The notes under the pieces are model-generated. The model had not been told where the DNA came from. It did not search any database and saw only the letters and a list, made by a program, of their open reading frames with translations. From Balanoglossus misakiensis (Eukaryota > Hemichordata): a DNA stretch of 64,000 nt. The stretch lies in assembly GCA_040954595.2 (NCBI GenBank), contig CM082598.2:9610001-9674000 (forward strand). Reading direction: 5' to 3'. Each line of letters opens with the position of its first letter. Within the stretch, counting starts at the first letter, position 1. Made by a program: the position numbers and the translations under genes. Below, in pieces: positions 12,086 to 24,077 of this stretch.

Positions 12086-12526
12086 ATGCTATGGGTCTTC
12101 AGGTACTTCCCCCCAGTCGTCCCACAATGCAACGCGGTTTTCAAGATGGCGGATAATACAGTTTTGCCCTATACTGACAAGCGTCTACGTCTCGCGAAAC
12201 TCCGTGACTCGGGAATCAATGCTGTGTTTGTCCCTGCGAACTGTACTTCAGAATTGCAGCCTCTGGACCTGTCCTTCAACGCAAAGTTCAAGGAAGCATT
12301 GGGACACGAATTCCACAACTGGTATGCGCGCAAAGTAGCAGAGGCCCTTGACAACGGCGTTGATGTAAGTGCAGTAGCAGTGGATCTCCATTTGTCGACA
12401 CTGAAACCGCTTCATTCGAAATGGCTTTTATCAGCATTTGATAAACTACGAAATGATCGTGGTGCCATCATTGAAGGCTTTGAAAAGTCATCTATAATTT
12501 CTGCTATTAGCGGAATACAGATTTAA
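12086..12526 (+). pseudogene. DDE_1 (pogo/jerky-like) transposase, C-terminal fragment
   Basis: An open frame of 146 codons whose second half (from about residue 30) reads as the end of a pogo-type DDE endonuclease. The SELQPLD motif after VPANCT holds the third catalytic Asp, followed by an FNAKFKEALGHEF helix and a LKPLHSKWLLSAFDKL block. The DNA-binding N-terminus and the first two catalytic Asp motifs are absent. The first ~30 codons belong to the inverted duplication. Transposases of this group cut and paste at TA, consistent with the TSD. Confidence 0.8.
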
Positions 12527-13645
12527 GAACTGGATCTACGAGAACTTTGAGAGGGGGAGGTGGACTTTGACCTTCTGGCCTTTGTAAATTTTCGTAAGGA
12601 ATAGCCGCCATTTTGTATCGATCAAGGCCCCGTGAATATTTTTAATTTTGTAATCATTGTAAATATATCATAATATTTTTTTCGTTTGTACTGTTTTGAT
12701 GATTTTACTTTTGGTAATACTGTTATTTTGTCTGCCACTTGCTTTCTTGAACCAGCCAAGTGAACGCCATTTTCCGCCCGAGTCGTACGGTTAACCCTCC
12801 TGGCCCCGGCCGGTTGTGAAAGTTGTGCAATCGTAGGCTACGTGTTTCATGTGGAGCACACTTTACGAGATGATCATTTTCTCTTTATTTATTTTTGTTC
12901 CTTTTATATTTTTTTCAACATTGAATTTAGAAATAAATGTACATAGTATTGATTAAGAACCGGGTGTATCGTCTTGTTGTTGTGTGCGTGTGTGTGTGTA
13001 TAGGTCAGGTGAGAAGTACAGTGTGTAAGCTGAAATGTATATATGTTTGCGAAGGAAAAAGTTTGCGTTTTGTTGTACACGCGAATGTCGCAAAAATAAA
13101 TCGCTCGCAAAAATAAAACGGTATACAGTATGTTACTATCTTGCAATGCGTTTTGCCCCTTGTGCTTAGATAACAAGCAAGTAAAAGTGGCGGGTGGGCG
13201 TGTACCCCTAACCCAACTCAGTCGAGTTTTTTCGGCTTTTCGAACTTCAGTCGAAGACTTATCTTGATGTGGACAAATAGTCTTTCACACCTTCGTAAAT
13301 CCTCTGCCTGTAATGTGAGGCAAGGGCTTCCTTTGCTTTGAACACTGTTTATATAGCTTGTCTTTGTCTGTGGACTTAATTACTCATGGACTGCTAATTA
13401 CACTTTACTGTTAGCAGAATGGTACACTAGGACATAGTGTACTTGTTTGTCCATATGCAAATACCTTCGCCTGGCTCAAGTGCGAAGTGGCTCCCTGATC
13501 ACAGGCATGAAAAAAGGTGGCAAATTCCGGCATTCGTGCACATTTTTCAGAACCGACACAATAGGCAATGCATAGACAGGTACCCTAGGTGAGCTTTTGA
13601 CGTGGAAAAATGAAAACTTTCCAAAGCATGACATGGGACCTTTAA

Positions 13646-16430
13646 CATAGCTTTCTAATCTCTTATTCTACAGTACATAATTATGTATGAAAATGCATCA
13701 ACATATAAGCAGAAATTGCCAGTTATTTGAAACCCTGTAAACTACCATAGTTACTTGCAATCAGGGTTTTTCTATCAGAAACAACCAACCATGACTGTGT
13801 ATGGTTGTTATTCAACCAGTGAAGCATAGCCAAGATCAAGGTTCTGCTGAACAAAGTAGGATCACAGTTGCTGAATCTGTCCTTCTGCATTCAAGCGAGG
13901 GTATTTGATTGCCAATATAAGACCTCTCAGGTAGAAATTACCATATTTGGCGGGATAGCCAGAACGCAACACCTTCATTAGCATATTATCGCCTATCCAG
14001 ATCAGGACCGTTACATTTTGAATGGCCGCTCACAGACCGTTTTTTGAGGCATTTTCAACTTGCCGTAACTTTCGCTAGAGTGCATTATTTTAAATCATGT
14101 AAAAGCGAAAACCTCTCCTGACATGTCTTCTTTCGTGCTATCCAAATGGATTTTAGAATTATTTACTGAAATATTGATATTATGGCGATTTTCCGAAGGT
14201 TACTTTAGCGGTCGAAAATATGGTCCAGTTTTTCGCTTCCAGTATCCATAATATGCACCGGAAAGTTTACAGATTTCAGGGTAATGTGGGTTTTTGTACA
14301 CTTTAAATGACCGTGTCAAAAAATTTGGTAAAGATACAAGTGCAACGGTCAGTTCAAGAATTTTCGCTAAAAAACGGGCGATTTTACCCGGAAGTCGTCA
14401 CATGACCTACGTGACCCGAGGTTTCCCGGCCGCTGATGTAAACACTAGTAAATACGCAATTATCCCAGTTGCTGTTTGCAGTCTCTGTTTAACGCGATTG
14501 TGGAGTTGAAAGAACCGGACTGATTTTTTAGAAACGTTTGTGTTGTCGCTCAATAATGTTTTTCTTTTTGTGAAGCACCACATTCGACGAAATCTGTATT
14601 TTATTCTTCCAAAGGCTGTGGTGTGGAGGCATCGCAGGGTTACGCTGCGCCGTAAGCGGACACACAGCCCTGCAATTCATACACGCAGCCGCCAGTGCTA
14701 ACGTAGTTTAGGCAGATCTCGATGATCATCGATAATTTTCAAGAATGAAAGGTAGTCTTACTAGCCGATATATAATGAACTCATTTCCAAAGTGTGCATT
14801 TATCAACACTACATGTACATTGTGGGACGTAAACAATATACACACATTCTGCACTGAACGCTCGACAATGGGTTACGCTGTGAACTCCCGCCATTTTCCA
14901 CTTAAAATGATCTCATCACAGCAAAAAGTAAACAAATTAAAACCGTTATAACTTCGTTAATATGCCCCGGAAAGTATACAAACTTCACTGTAAGAAGGGC
15001 CAATGTCTATATTTTATAAATATGTCATCAGATTTCTACAAAAAGTTGGTGCAACAGTCCGTTCAAGAATTTAGCGAGGCATGTTTCCAAAACGTGAATT
15101 TTCATTACTCTGTACTTTTCGTTATTTCTCTGCAACTACTGCATTAATCGTCAAAAATACTCCTTGAGATATAGTTCGATATATGTACTATCAAATAAAT
15201 CCAACAAAAATACTCAGAACGATCGCCATTAATAGCGGTTGATGACCAAAGTTGGGGAAAAAAATGACCCAATTCAGACACCCTTTTCGGGGCTCAGTGT
15301 AACGGTCTCGTTTTTCGAATCAGATTTCGCATTTGCATATGTTAATGAAGGCGTTGCGCCCAGTGAGCGATTTCAAGGGCCTCATCACTAACTGTTCCAG
15401 AACATGCCAGCTGAGCGCATGCACACACGTTCTAGATTTTCTAAAGTAGCGTGATTTCATGCCACAGCCAATAAAATTCATAAAGTGTGTTCTATTTAGG
15501 TGCATTCTTTTCTGCGTGTTCTATTTTTTTTTTTTTAATATTTCACTGTTCAGGGTCCAGGTCTTGTGTTCCAGAACTTTGAGAATATAAACCCTATTTC
15601 CAGCCAATCAGGGAGCTGGATTCAGACCAAACAAGGACCGAAAACAGATGCCTGAGTGATGAAGCACAGTATCAAGTGGGTGGAATGATGATGGAGTGGA
15701 ATTAACAATTTACATGAACACAGTCACTGCAATTGGAAAGAAATGGTAAATCAAATGTAGCTAAACATTTATGGGTTCTTGTTATTTAGCTAAGGTTTAC
15801 TTGCTGGATTAGCCAATACAGAATAAGAGAGGCACAGAAAAACCTATGATTACTGAAATAAAGAGAAGGGTTAGGGGTCGTTCGCCGCGTTTCATCCACA
15901 AATCACTGAAATTAGATAATTCTTTAATGAACGAAGCAGCCAACCGTAGCGTAGACTGGGCATGACAGCAACTGAATATCTTAGTAGGTCGTAGCGACTG
16001 CAGTGAGGTTTGTGCTGGTATGGGAAGACATATTCTCATCAAGGGGGACACCCACGCGGCGCAACGACCCCTTCCCTTTTATGTATGCCGACATTAAGCC
16101 AGAGAAAAAAGAGTCTGTGGTCATGTGAAGACATGTTGTGCAACTACATGTAGTCTGGTTTCAGAAAGTTTATGTAAACCCAGTACTATGTGTAGGTCCA
16201 TTTGCCTGTAATTATGGGGCTCCTATGATCTGATAAGCAGTGAATTTAAAAGATTTGAGATCATTCACAAATATGGAGCTGATAAGAAATCAGTTTGGTG
16301 ATGGGCAGATACAAAAAATGTACAAGGTCAGCCCAGCTAACGAGGTTAGGTTATGTCACAACCCCATTGCATTCAAATATATCAACATTTACAGCACAGC
16401 TACATGTAAATAAAACAAGTAGGAATCAAG
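13646..16430. other. Intergenic, no firm gene
   Basis: Mostly unique-looking AT-rich sequence. A 55-codon minus-strand frame (13723-13890) is the only coding-like stretch and is not called. Poly-T at 15528-15538. A GCCGGGAACACACA-type relic is suspected at 14620-14690 but is too decayed to delimit. Confidence 0.4.
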
Positions 16431-16432
16431 TA

Positions 16433-16623
16433 CTGTAAAACGCGTTATTTTCGCGAGCAATAAATTTTCGTGAAATACGCAAGAGCAAAAAAAAACACGA
16501 AAATAAAAAGTTGCGTAAAATGTTTTTCGGAGATAACTATCCAGTAAAAATAAGAGAACGCGAAAATTAATCCTCGTGTAACAGTTGCCTCCTTTGATAT
16601 CGCGAAAATAACCCGTTTTAGAG
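16433..16623. mobile_element. 191-bp Tc1/mariner-type MITE, TA TSD
   Basis: Termini CTGTAAAACGCGTTATTTTC and the complement of CTCTAAAACGGGTTATTTTC (about 25 bp, 2 mismatches), flanked by TA on both sides. The interior is A-rich. The termini loosely resemble those of the 9187-13128 element. Confidence 0.8.
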
Positions 16624-16693
16624 TACCATTTCTTCAGACCTGGTAAAACAGACTGTCTAAAGAGGCACTACCAAGGATTAACAGTATGAGTAA

Positions 16694-17178
16694 CAGTCGG
16701 CCCGATCGCCAAAAAAGGAAATCTCATGAACATTTATATTTGTGTCAAAGGTTAATTTTCGCCCAATCACATTGCTGCTTTTCGACTCATGAATATCAGT
16801 TCCATAGAAAATATACATCCCTTAGTTTTAGTTCAATTAAATAAAATCGAAGTTGCCAAAATGCCCTGGCTTTTGTCCGAGGACACATTGATACATGCTC
16901 TAGCGATCTACCGTTGCGTTTTGAAATCGACCGTTGTGTTTTTTAAAAGCACGGTCTAAGGATTTGTTCTGCCAAGGTCTATTTTCCGGAGACCAAGAGG
17001 TTACCTAGTATAAATGCAAGAGAGCCTCACAATGTCAGTGGCAGCAAAAGGCACCTTGTTGACATTTCTTGGCGCATGTCATTTGCGCATATTTCTGATT
17101 GGACGAAAAGTAACCAGTTACCTTTGACACAAATATAAATATTCATGAGATTTCCTTTTTTGGCGATCGGGCCGACTG
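16694..17178. mobile_element. 485-bp TIR element with 5-bp TSD AGTAA
   Basis: Starts CAGTCGGCCCGATCGCC and ends with its complement. The arms pair for about 70 bp, including AAGGAAATCTCATGAA and TTTGTGTCAAAGGT. AGTAA occurs at 16689-16693 and 17179-17183. No coding frame. Confidence 0.85.
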
Positions 17179-17476
17179 AGTAAAGTGTACATGTATGTTG
17201 TCCTGGCTCCAATTGCAAAAAGCTACATATAACATGTAAGTCCATGTTATTTACCAGATACAAATCATGTACGACTTAAACTTAATGACTGTTAATATAC
17301 CATGCAAGTTTATCGCTGCCATAAAAAAACGTGTATCCCTTTATTGGTATGTCTTTTACTTTCTATAATAAGTTAGTCCTCCCATTCTAAGTGATTCTAT
17401 GCTCATGTTACTGGTCGAAACAACATGAAAACTGGTGTAGGCCGACTATGTGTATGATTCATTGCATTTCTATATA

Positions 17477-18697
17477 CTATGAAATTCTTTTTACCAGCAG
17501 CAAATGCCAAACTAGCAACACCGGCTTCCTTTGAGGAGGCCGACGCGTTATTTCTAAAATTGTAACAACGTCTCAATTTAGTAGACAAAGAGGCGCCCCC
17601 CATCCCTATTGCGCAGTTGAAGTATGTGCGTGTTGAGAGAGACGTGTAGACTCGAACACGGACGACGAGAGTTGTTTAGCGTGTCGAACGCTGCTTTACG
17701 AAGCTTGTAGTTACCTTCTGACCGGGACATTTGTGCTTGAACGGACTGGGTTCCTCCCACTTCAGGTCGGTAGATTCCTGTGAAGCAGAGACGTGAATTT
17801 TGCCTTTCCTAGTGCCGCGGGTTGCAGTGTATCCCGTCTGTTGAACTTTTTTAGAGATTGAGATGAGAATTAGCAGTGTAGGATAGAGACGACGTACCAA
17901 ACTGCCGTGTTGTATTCTGAATTTGTGTTGAAATAAATACGACGGAAGAGTTTGAACTGCATTGCTGTGTTGACTGATAGTTTTGTGGCAAATTCGGGCG
18001 TGCGAGGCCGCCGCTAACCTTGCCGCGATCACCCGGCCGCTTGAGAACTTTCTCGACCTCGAATGAACTTGTTGTTTGTGGCAGCAAAATACTAATACTA
18101 ATACATCGCGCCCAGCGGCGGACTTCACAAGAATTTCAAATCTGGCTTTTTCAACGTGTTTGTTTGGCGTTCATGATTAATATATATCCATGTTCTTGTT
18201 CCGCTATTTCCATTCCGAAAACCCCAAAGTTTTAAACGTGTACACTTTGACTAGAAAAGGCCTCAGACACCTTCATATGCTGTCCGGCAGCCGGGGTGGG
18301 ATATCCGTCTGCGGTGCAGCTCAAAGTGGCGTGGGGCTGGTCATGTTTGGAGCGGTGCAGCCGGCCGGTGGATCGACGTCCCATGCGGCAATCGGCAAGA
18401 ACCCATCGGGAGGAACCCAGTCCGTTCAAGTGCAAATGTCCTGGTCAGAAGGTAACTACGAGAGCTTCGTAGAGCAGCGTTCGACACGCTAAACAACTCT
18501 CGTCGTCCGTGTTCGAGTCTACACGTCTCTCTCAACACGCACGTACTTCAACTGCGCAATTGGGATGGGGGGGGGGGGCGCCTCTTTGTCTTTTAAATTG
18601 TGACATTGTTACAATTTTAGAGATAACGCGTTGCTGGCATGAAAGAAATACGATGTTGCCAGTTTGCTGTTTGTTGCTGGGAAAAAGAATTTCATAG
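17477..18697. mobile_element. Foldback element, ~290-bp arms, TA-flanked
   Basis: The left arm 17477-17760 is the reverse complement of 18411-18697, with small indels. Paired blocks include GGTTCCTCCC, GTCGAACGCTGC and GGCGCC. Ends are CTATGAAATTC / GAATTTCATAG next to TA. The 650-bp centre holds no recognised gene; ORFs on both strands are by-products of the palindrome. Confidence 0.8.
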
Positions 18698-20595
18698 TAA
18701 ATAAATTTTGAAATTTAGAAATTGTGACCATTTTCGCAGATAAATCATGCTGTTGGACAAGCCACTAATGCAATGCATTCATTGCTGCTAAAATACCGTC
18801 ACTGGTACAGCACCCCAATTCTTTCTCCTATGTTACGTTGGGGGCAGTATATCAAGTCACAGCTGGATTTGGCATATTATATATGTGGGATTATGGTGAC
18901 CAGGCTAGATTATTCTCTGATCAGACCAGAAAGTTGTCAATATAGTGAACTAAAAGGACAAACAACACTTTTTGATAAAGAAACAAGATACCAACAGTGG
19001 CCATTCAATTTCTATTAATTTTAACAAATTCCTGTTCAAGGAAATTAAGGTCTAGCTAGTCCTGGATTATCTCTAGCAGTTCCTGACTCTGTGAAATCAT
19101 AAATATATGTATTAAAAATGTACGAGCAGAACATTAACTGATTAACAGTGCACGAGCAGAACATAAACTGATAAACAGTGCATGTGTGTATTTTCCCCAT
19201 AGGATTACATTGATAATTGCTAGAAAACAAACTTCTACAATTGTCTATTTTCATTTTCACGAAATTTTACACATAGCTCAGTGAAGTTAATATAAATTCA
19301 GTGGTCAAATAAAATCGTGTGGTCACCACGCTGTATTTTGGGGTAAATTTCGTTAAAATTTTCGCCCAAAATTGGCAAGACAAACCATTGGACGTGAAAA
19401 ATGCTGAGTCAGCAGTTTTCTTCTATTATCGACTAAATTCATGGCTCTGTATTTCAAAAACAAGCACGGTGACACCTATATTTTATATTATTACGGATTT
19501 TCATTATACTTACACAAAAGAAATGACAATACTTACAATTTTACTGAAAGTACATCCTTTTAAATAAGTCAGAAAATGCAAAACTATTAAAAACATTGTC
19601 ACTAACAACTGAGAAGTAACATATATTTTAAAGTGACCTACAAATACATGTAGTAACATAATACAGTGACCTACAAATACTAGTATTTAGGTTTGTCTAT
19701 GTCTGAGCTGAGCTGCCATCACATGATAGATGAGCCTGGATTGTAGACCGGACACAACTGGTGTAATTTGTGAGTAGGTAAACAATCTACGTGGCAATCC
19801 AAAATCTGTGCACAAATTTGTAATGATATGTACATGTATCTAACTGTTAAGTTTTGCCATTTTTTTAAATTGTGGGTTTTGGGTTTTTCCTTTTTAAGAT
19901 TACTAAGAACAATTAACAATCTGTAATAAAATATGGGGGTCACTGACTGTGCTTGTTTTTGAAAAAACAAAGCTGTGAATTTAACGAAGATTATCTCAAA
20001 ATAGTGTGGTCACTCACCACATTATTTTATTTGACTGATTCATTTATTATTATTTGACTGAGCCGTGAGTAAAATGTCATGAAAATGACAATAGTAGAAG
20101 TGAATTTTACACCAATTCTTAATGTACGGTAATCCTATTGGAAGAGACACATGCACACACTGAAATTTATTTCACTGAAATAGCTGACTTACAGAAACAA
20201 GACTTTTCACTGTAATTTTGAGCTTGTGTGTTCACACATATATCATACTGATAATCTCTGTGATTGATATTTCAACAATGGCTGATTGAAATGAGCTGAA
20301 ATTTGGTACACATTTGCAGTTTTGATCTAGCTAGAACAGGTCACTTATTGTATGTGTAGCTTAATTGCACAATAAAGTAATTAAGTGAAGAAATTTGCCA
20401 ATAAATGATTTCTATCAAGAAATCAACCTGGTTAGAAAGCAACACGGTAAATTATATTATATCATGCTACCATCCACTATTCTGATTGGACGAGAACGCA
20501 ATCCAGTGATGCTAAAAAACTCAATAGAGCCCTGCCAAAACTGGCCTCTGAACTGGCATGACGCAAGTGAAAATGTTTGACTAAACGGTCAACCC
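18698..20595. other. Intergenic dispersed repeats
   Basis: Two inverted blocks (about 19150-19330 and 19980-20150) share motifs such as CCTATTGG, GTGGTCAC and GTCAAATAAAAT. A related block recurs at 21180-21280. No gene seen. Confidence 0.45.
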
Positions 20596-20697
20596 AGCTG
20601 CAATAATTGTAGCCTTGGTTGGCTGGTTTGATAGCACAGCCACTGATGGTCACCTAGCGCGATCAAACCGGCCACCAAAGCTACAATTATTGCAGCT
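20596..20697. repeat. 102-bp hairpin (AGCTGCAATAATTGTAGC)
   Basis: Arms of about 37 bp, with AGCTGCAATAATTGTAGC perfectly repeated in inverse at the right end and a ~28-nt loop. Similar words occur near 42855. It may be a tiny palindromic MITE. Confidence 0.8.
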
Positions 20698-22266
20698 AGA
20701 CTAAACCATACATAAATAAAATAAAAACACTTGAATTCACGGAAGTTTATTTTTGGGACTGCTCTATGGGACTCGGGGAATTTAGGACCTTGCCATGCGT
20801 GATGCCTGTCTTGTCACTTTTTGTCATCCCCTTTTCATGTTCAATGCTTGCTTCCAGGCAACCGTTTTACACTCATTGACATGCCTTTTGTAACTTCTTT
20901 TTCTGATCATTTTTTGATATAATATAATAGCAATAACTCCTGCCAGAGTCAGGTATTTTTGTGACACAAAATCACTTTTTCATATAATACCAAATTGTAA
21001 GACCTGAAAGTGGTGACCATGCACCCTGGGCCCTATGAAATGAGAGTACAGCATCGAAAAATACCAAGATTTTGGTAAGTGGTCTTGCATGCATATATGG
21101 CGAGGGTGCTATTCAAGAAAAACATCTCAACTTGTGTATACTGTACTGTGTGACAAACTGCTCTTCCCCATTACATCATTGTCATTGAGAATTGCCAGAA
21201 AACTTTTGTCATTTCCATGGAGTTTTACTCATAGCTCAGCCAAATGACAAATTCAGAGGTCAAATTTTGTACACAGATATGGTCGTAACTCACTTCGGTA
21301 TTGCATTAAGATATTGAAGTTTCATGAAAATTGGTATGAAATGTTATTTTGCATGTTTTCAATATTTTGCTTTCAAACTCAAGGGCATACCTGGTGTTTA
21401 ACAGGGTTTGCTCAGTATTCTCAGAAACTATGTTGACTCCATCCCTTTACAAATCTGTCAGTTTGTTATTTTTATGTGTGATGCTAAACATCTTAACTGC
21501 CAATCACCAGCTCTTTTCTTCAATTTGGGACTGATTGTCTTCTGGTTGACTATAACTACATGTATTTTAATTTTAGATGAAATCCTTTTCGTTTTGTTTC
21601 CTTTGAGCTCAGCAAAACTTTGTGGAAGTGACACTCCTATTCTCAGAACTTTTCAAAATCTGACAGTTTAAAAGCAGTGAATTATTTGTAACTATCAAGA
21701 TTACTAAGCAGACTGAGAGAAATTGATTCCCTTAAGAAATTTACTCTGAGTCATAAGCATGCTTGTACAAGTACACCATGATTTGAAAATGCAAAATTAA
21801 ATTATTGGCATTTACATTGTAGCATTTCAATAAAAAGGACTTCTCACCAAAAAATACTTCCAAGGTAAAATACTCCTTCCAAGTAGAAGTACATTTATTT
21901 TATAAAATATTCATTAAATTTTCTTTGTACAGACACATTTTGTAAACATTAAAAGAAGTTGAATTAAAAATATAATTGAAAACATATATCTTTAAAGTTT
22001 TGAATTAGAACATACGTGAATTTATCGCATCGCAATATTCTAATGTAATGTAATGTAACGTAATGATAACCTGCCAAACGTACATTCAGATATACACGTA
22101 GTATCTTGTTGAGGTCATTACTCGCGATGTTGAGATTACAGTCACGGAAATTGCTACGTGTGTTTGACTTCGTTCGCTCAGTTTCAGAGAAGACAGGAAC
22201 ATCCGGCTATGGTTGTGGTATGATTGAGGTATGTGGTACCCTCACATACCTCCTATTCTAGCCACA
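20698..22266. other. Intergenic, no gene seen
   Basis: AT-rich sequence with a repeat block at 21180-21280 related to 19.2 kb and an AATGTAATGTAACGTAATG patch at 22045-22065. No supported exon. Confidence 0.4.
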
Positions 22267-22556
22267 GGGAATAGAGGAATGAAATCGTGTTGTTGTTGTT
22301 GATGATGATGATAATAATAAAAACATTTAAAAAAAATCAATGTGTCATTTCCTGCTACTGTAATCTTGGAAAACACGACCTAGGTCGCCCAACGTCACTC
22401 GTGGAAAACACAACCTAGGTCGGCCAACGTCACTACCGTCTTATATACATTTAAGACGTAGTATTTAAGACGGTAGTGACGTTGGCCGACCTAGTCATGT
22501 TTTCCACGAGTGACACATTGATTTTTTAAATTTTTTTTATTATTATCATCATTTCC
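22267..22556. mobile_element. Foldback MITE, GACCTAGGTCG family, copy 1
   Basis: Starts GGAATAGAGGAATGAAATCG, then GTT/GAT runs, then GGAAAACACGACCTAGGTCG units in opposing orientation. A second internal palindrome lies around 22430-22475. The right arm ends early compared with copies 2 and 3. Confidence 0.85.
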
Positions 22557-23348
22557 TAAGCTTCCTATGTTCTAGCTGAACACATTTCGGATTTGTATTA
22601 TGAAAATATTCTAGCTTCCAAAAAATAACAGAACTGATGACTACTAGTATATTACCATGTGGGTATTTGACCACGCGTCCGCGTCCATGATCGTCAGGGA
22701 CAAATGACGTCAACAAATCATTGATTAGTTACATTCCCTGTTCTCGGAAGCCATTTTAACATCATGTTGCGATAATTTAAACAAAGATCATTGAACTTGT
22801 AAACAAAAATAAGTTTTAACTGATACACCGTCCAGTTGAACATACAAGATAAAAACCCCAACTCTTGATATATGCTAGCCTCGTTATTCGTATTGCGTTT
22901 TATACTAGTAATTATAAAAACAGTATTATACTGTATGTTAGAACATGGACGCACCGCAGACAGTTAGATTTGGACAGGGGTAAATAGCAAAACAATGTTA
23001 AAACAAGCATGTTTGACCGGGTTGCCTAAAAACTTAAATACCATATAGACGAGAGCTCCCATCTCCATCGGTGTAAGAGCCACGACCGCCAGTTTCAGAC
23101 GTAAACATTAGGATATCTCCCGATGTAAACAAAGAGGGGAAAACGCGCGAACTTTTATTCCTGACAAAAAAGTGACATGTGGTCGTGGAAATTTACATTC
23201 AATATTTCGCAAACCCACTCGATGAAATTGACATTTCATAATAATGTTGCTCAAGTCCCACGTACGTTGTATCAGAGAGTATATTATTTCACACATTAAG
23301 TCAATCACCAGGATGGAAAAATCGTCAAGTAGTAAAATTTCTACCTAC
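22557..23348. other. Presumed intron of the 23.5-kb gene; no exon seen
   Basis: No acceptor with a convincing in-phase frame was found to continue the exon at 23349-23510. Confidence 0.35.
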
Positions 23349-23510
23349 CAGGACTCTAGTAACCGGCTTCTTGATCATTGGAGTAAGTTCAACAACACAG
23401 TTCACACCGTCAACGGAAAATCGTCCTGAGTCAGGACTGCCATGGAATTGCGAGAAATCATCCAGAACATCGCCTGATATATGATGGTTTCGTCTTTGAG
23501 GAGTTGCCAT
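23349..23510 (-). CDS. Probable first coding exon of an unidentified gene
   Basis: ATG at 23510 opens 54 codons (MATPQRRNHHISGDVLDDFS ... KKPVTRVL) ending in phase 0 at CTG|GTAGGT. Codon use and composition look coding, unlike the surrounding repeats. I do not recognise the family. Upstream lie two inverted CCAAT boxes (23689-23700), TTTGAA at 23705, TTTGGCGC at 23778 and TTTTGCGCGGG at 23801, a combination seen in cell-cycle promoters. Downstream exons were not found; they would lie to the left. Confidence 0.5.
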
Positions 23511-24074
23511 GACACTTGTATTTTTACAGTGGTGTGGTGTACACTACAGAGCTGGTATTTCTAGTGGCGGGATGTTGTGACTGAAGAGTGTGTTTTCAGA
23601 GCAGGTAGTGAGAACTGGTGAATGGGTCTTATCACGCTCATGCATTATTCATAAACCCGTTTCAACATCAGTGCTGTGCCACTTTCTGATTGGTCATTGG
23701 GGTCTTTGAAACTGACCATAAATTACTAGATCTACCGTCATTGCAGTAATCATGTCACGTGGTCAGCCACCGCCCACTTTGGCGCTATTTTTGAGAGCCT
23801 TTTTGCGCGGGATAGCATATAACCGTTTGATTGAACTAGCCCCCCCCCCCCGGCCACAATGCCCGCGTGTTGCCCCTGGATACCCAATCAATGTGATTTA
23901 GTTTTGTGAATACCTACGCTAACCCTAACCCAAACCATCGCCGTCAGAGAATGGTACAGTCCAAGGGCACTCGCCTGGCAGTACCAAATACCCTCATCAT
24001 GCATATGCGCGTTCTGTTCCAGGATCCCCCCCCCCCCTATGGGGTGAGATCCCTGCCAAAATTAAATAATTCGA
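23511..24074 (-). promoter_or_regulatory. Putative promoter region of the 23.5-kb gene
   Basis: Contains ATTGG twice (23689-23693, 23696-23700), a CHR-like TTTGAA (23705-23710), CACGTG at 23758, and E2F-like TTTGGCGC (23778-23785) and TTTTGCGCGGG (23801-23811). Motif matches are direct observations; the promoter role is inference. Poly-C runs at 23841 and 24028. Confidence 0.35.
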
Positions 24075-24077
24075 TTA

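Larger units (their letters stand above)
9325..12172. repeat. Long inverted duplication inside the pogo-like element
   Basis: The left arm (9325-9518 plus 10895-11375) is the reverse complement of the right arm (11505-12172), around an axis near 11.44 kb with a ~130-bp spacer. Arms are about 670 bp and nearly identical. The right arm runs into the transposase frame, so the left arm is an inverted copy of that region. Confidence 0.88.
9187..13128. mobile_element. Pogo/Tc1-mariner-type transposon, 3942 bp, TA TSD, rearranged inside
   Basis: TIRs begin CTGTATACCGTTTTATTTTT at 9187 and end with the complement at 13128, each flanked by TA (9185-9186, 13129-13130). The empty paralogous site at 36652-36653 has a single TA. 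The interior holds the C-terminal part of a DDE_1 transposase on the plus strand, a long inverted duplication of that region, and a nested 1376-bp element at 9519-10894. It cannot encode a whole transposase. Confidence 0.88.
9118..13645. mobile_element. 584-bp MITE interrupted by a nested pogo-like element
   Basis: Left part 9118-9186 and right part 13131-13645 together total 584 bp and correspond to the reverse complement of 36137-36720. Termini are TTAAAGGTCCCATGCCATG and CATGACATGGGACCTTTAA. The host sequence is cut at a TA dinucleotide by the element at 9187-13128. Confidence 0.92.
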
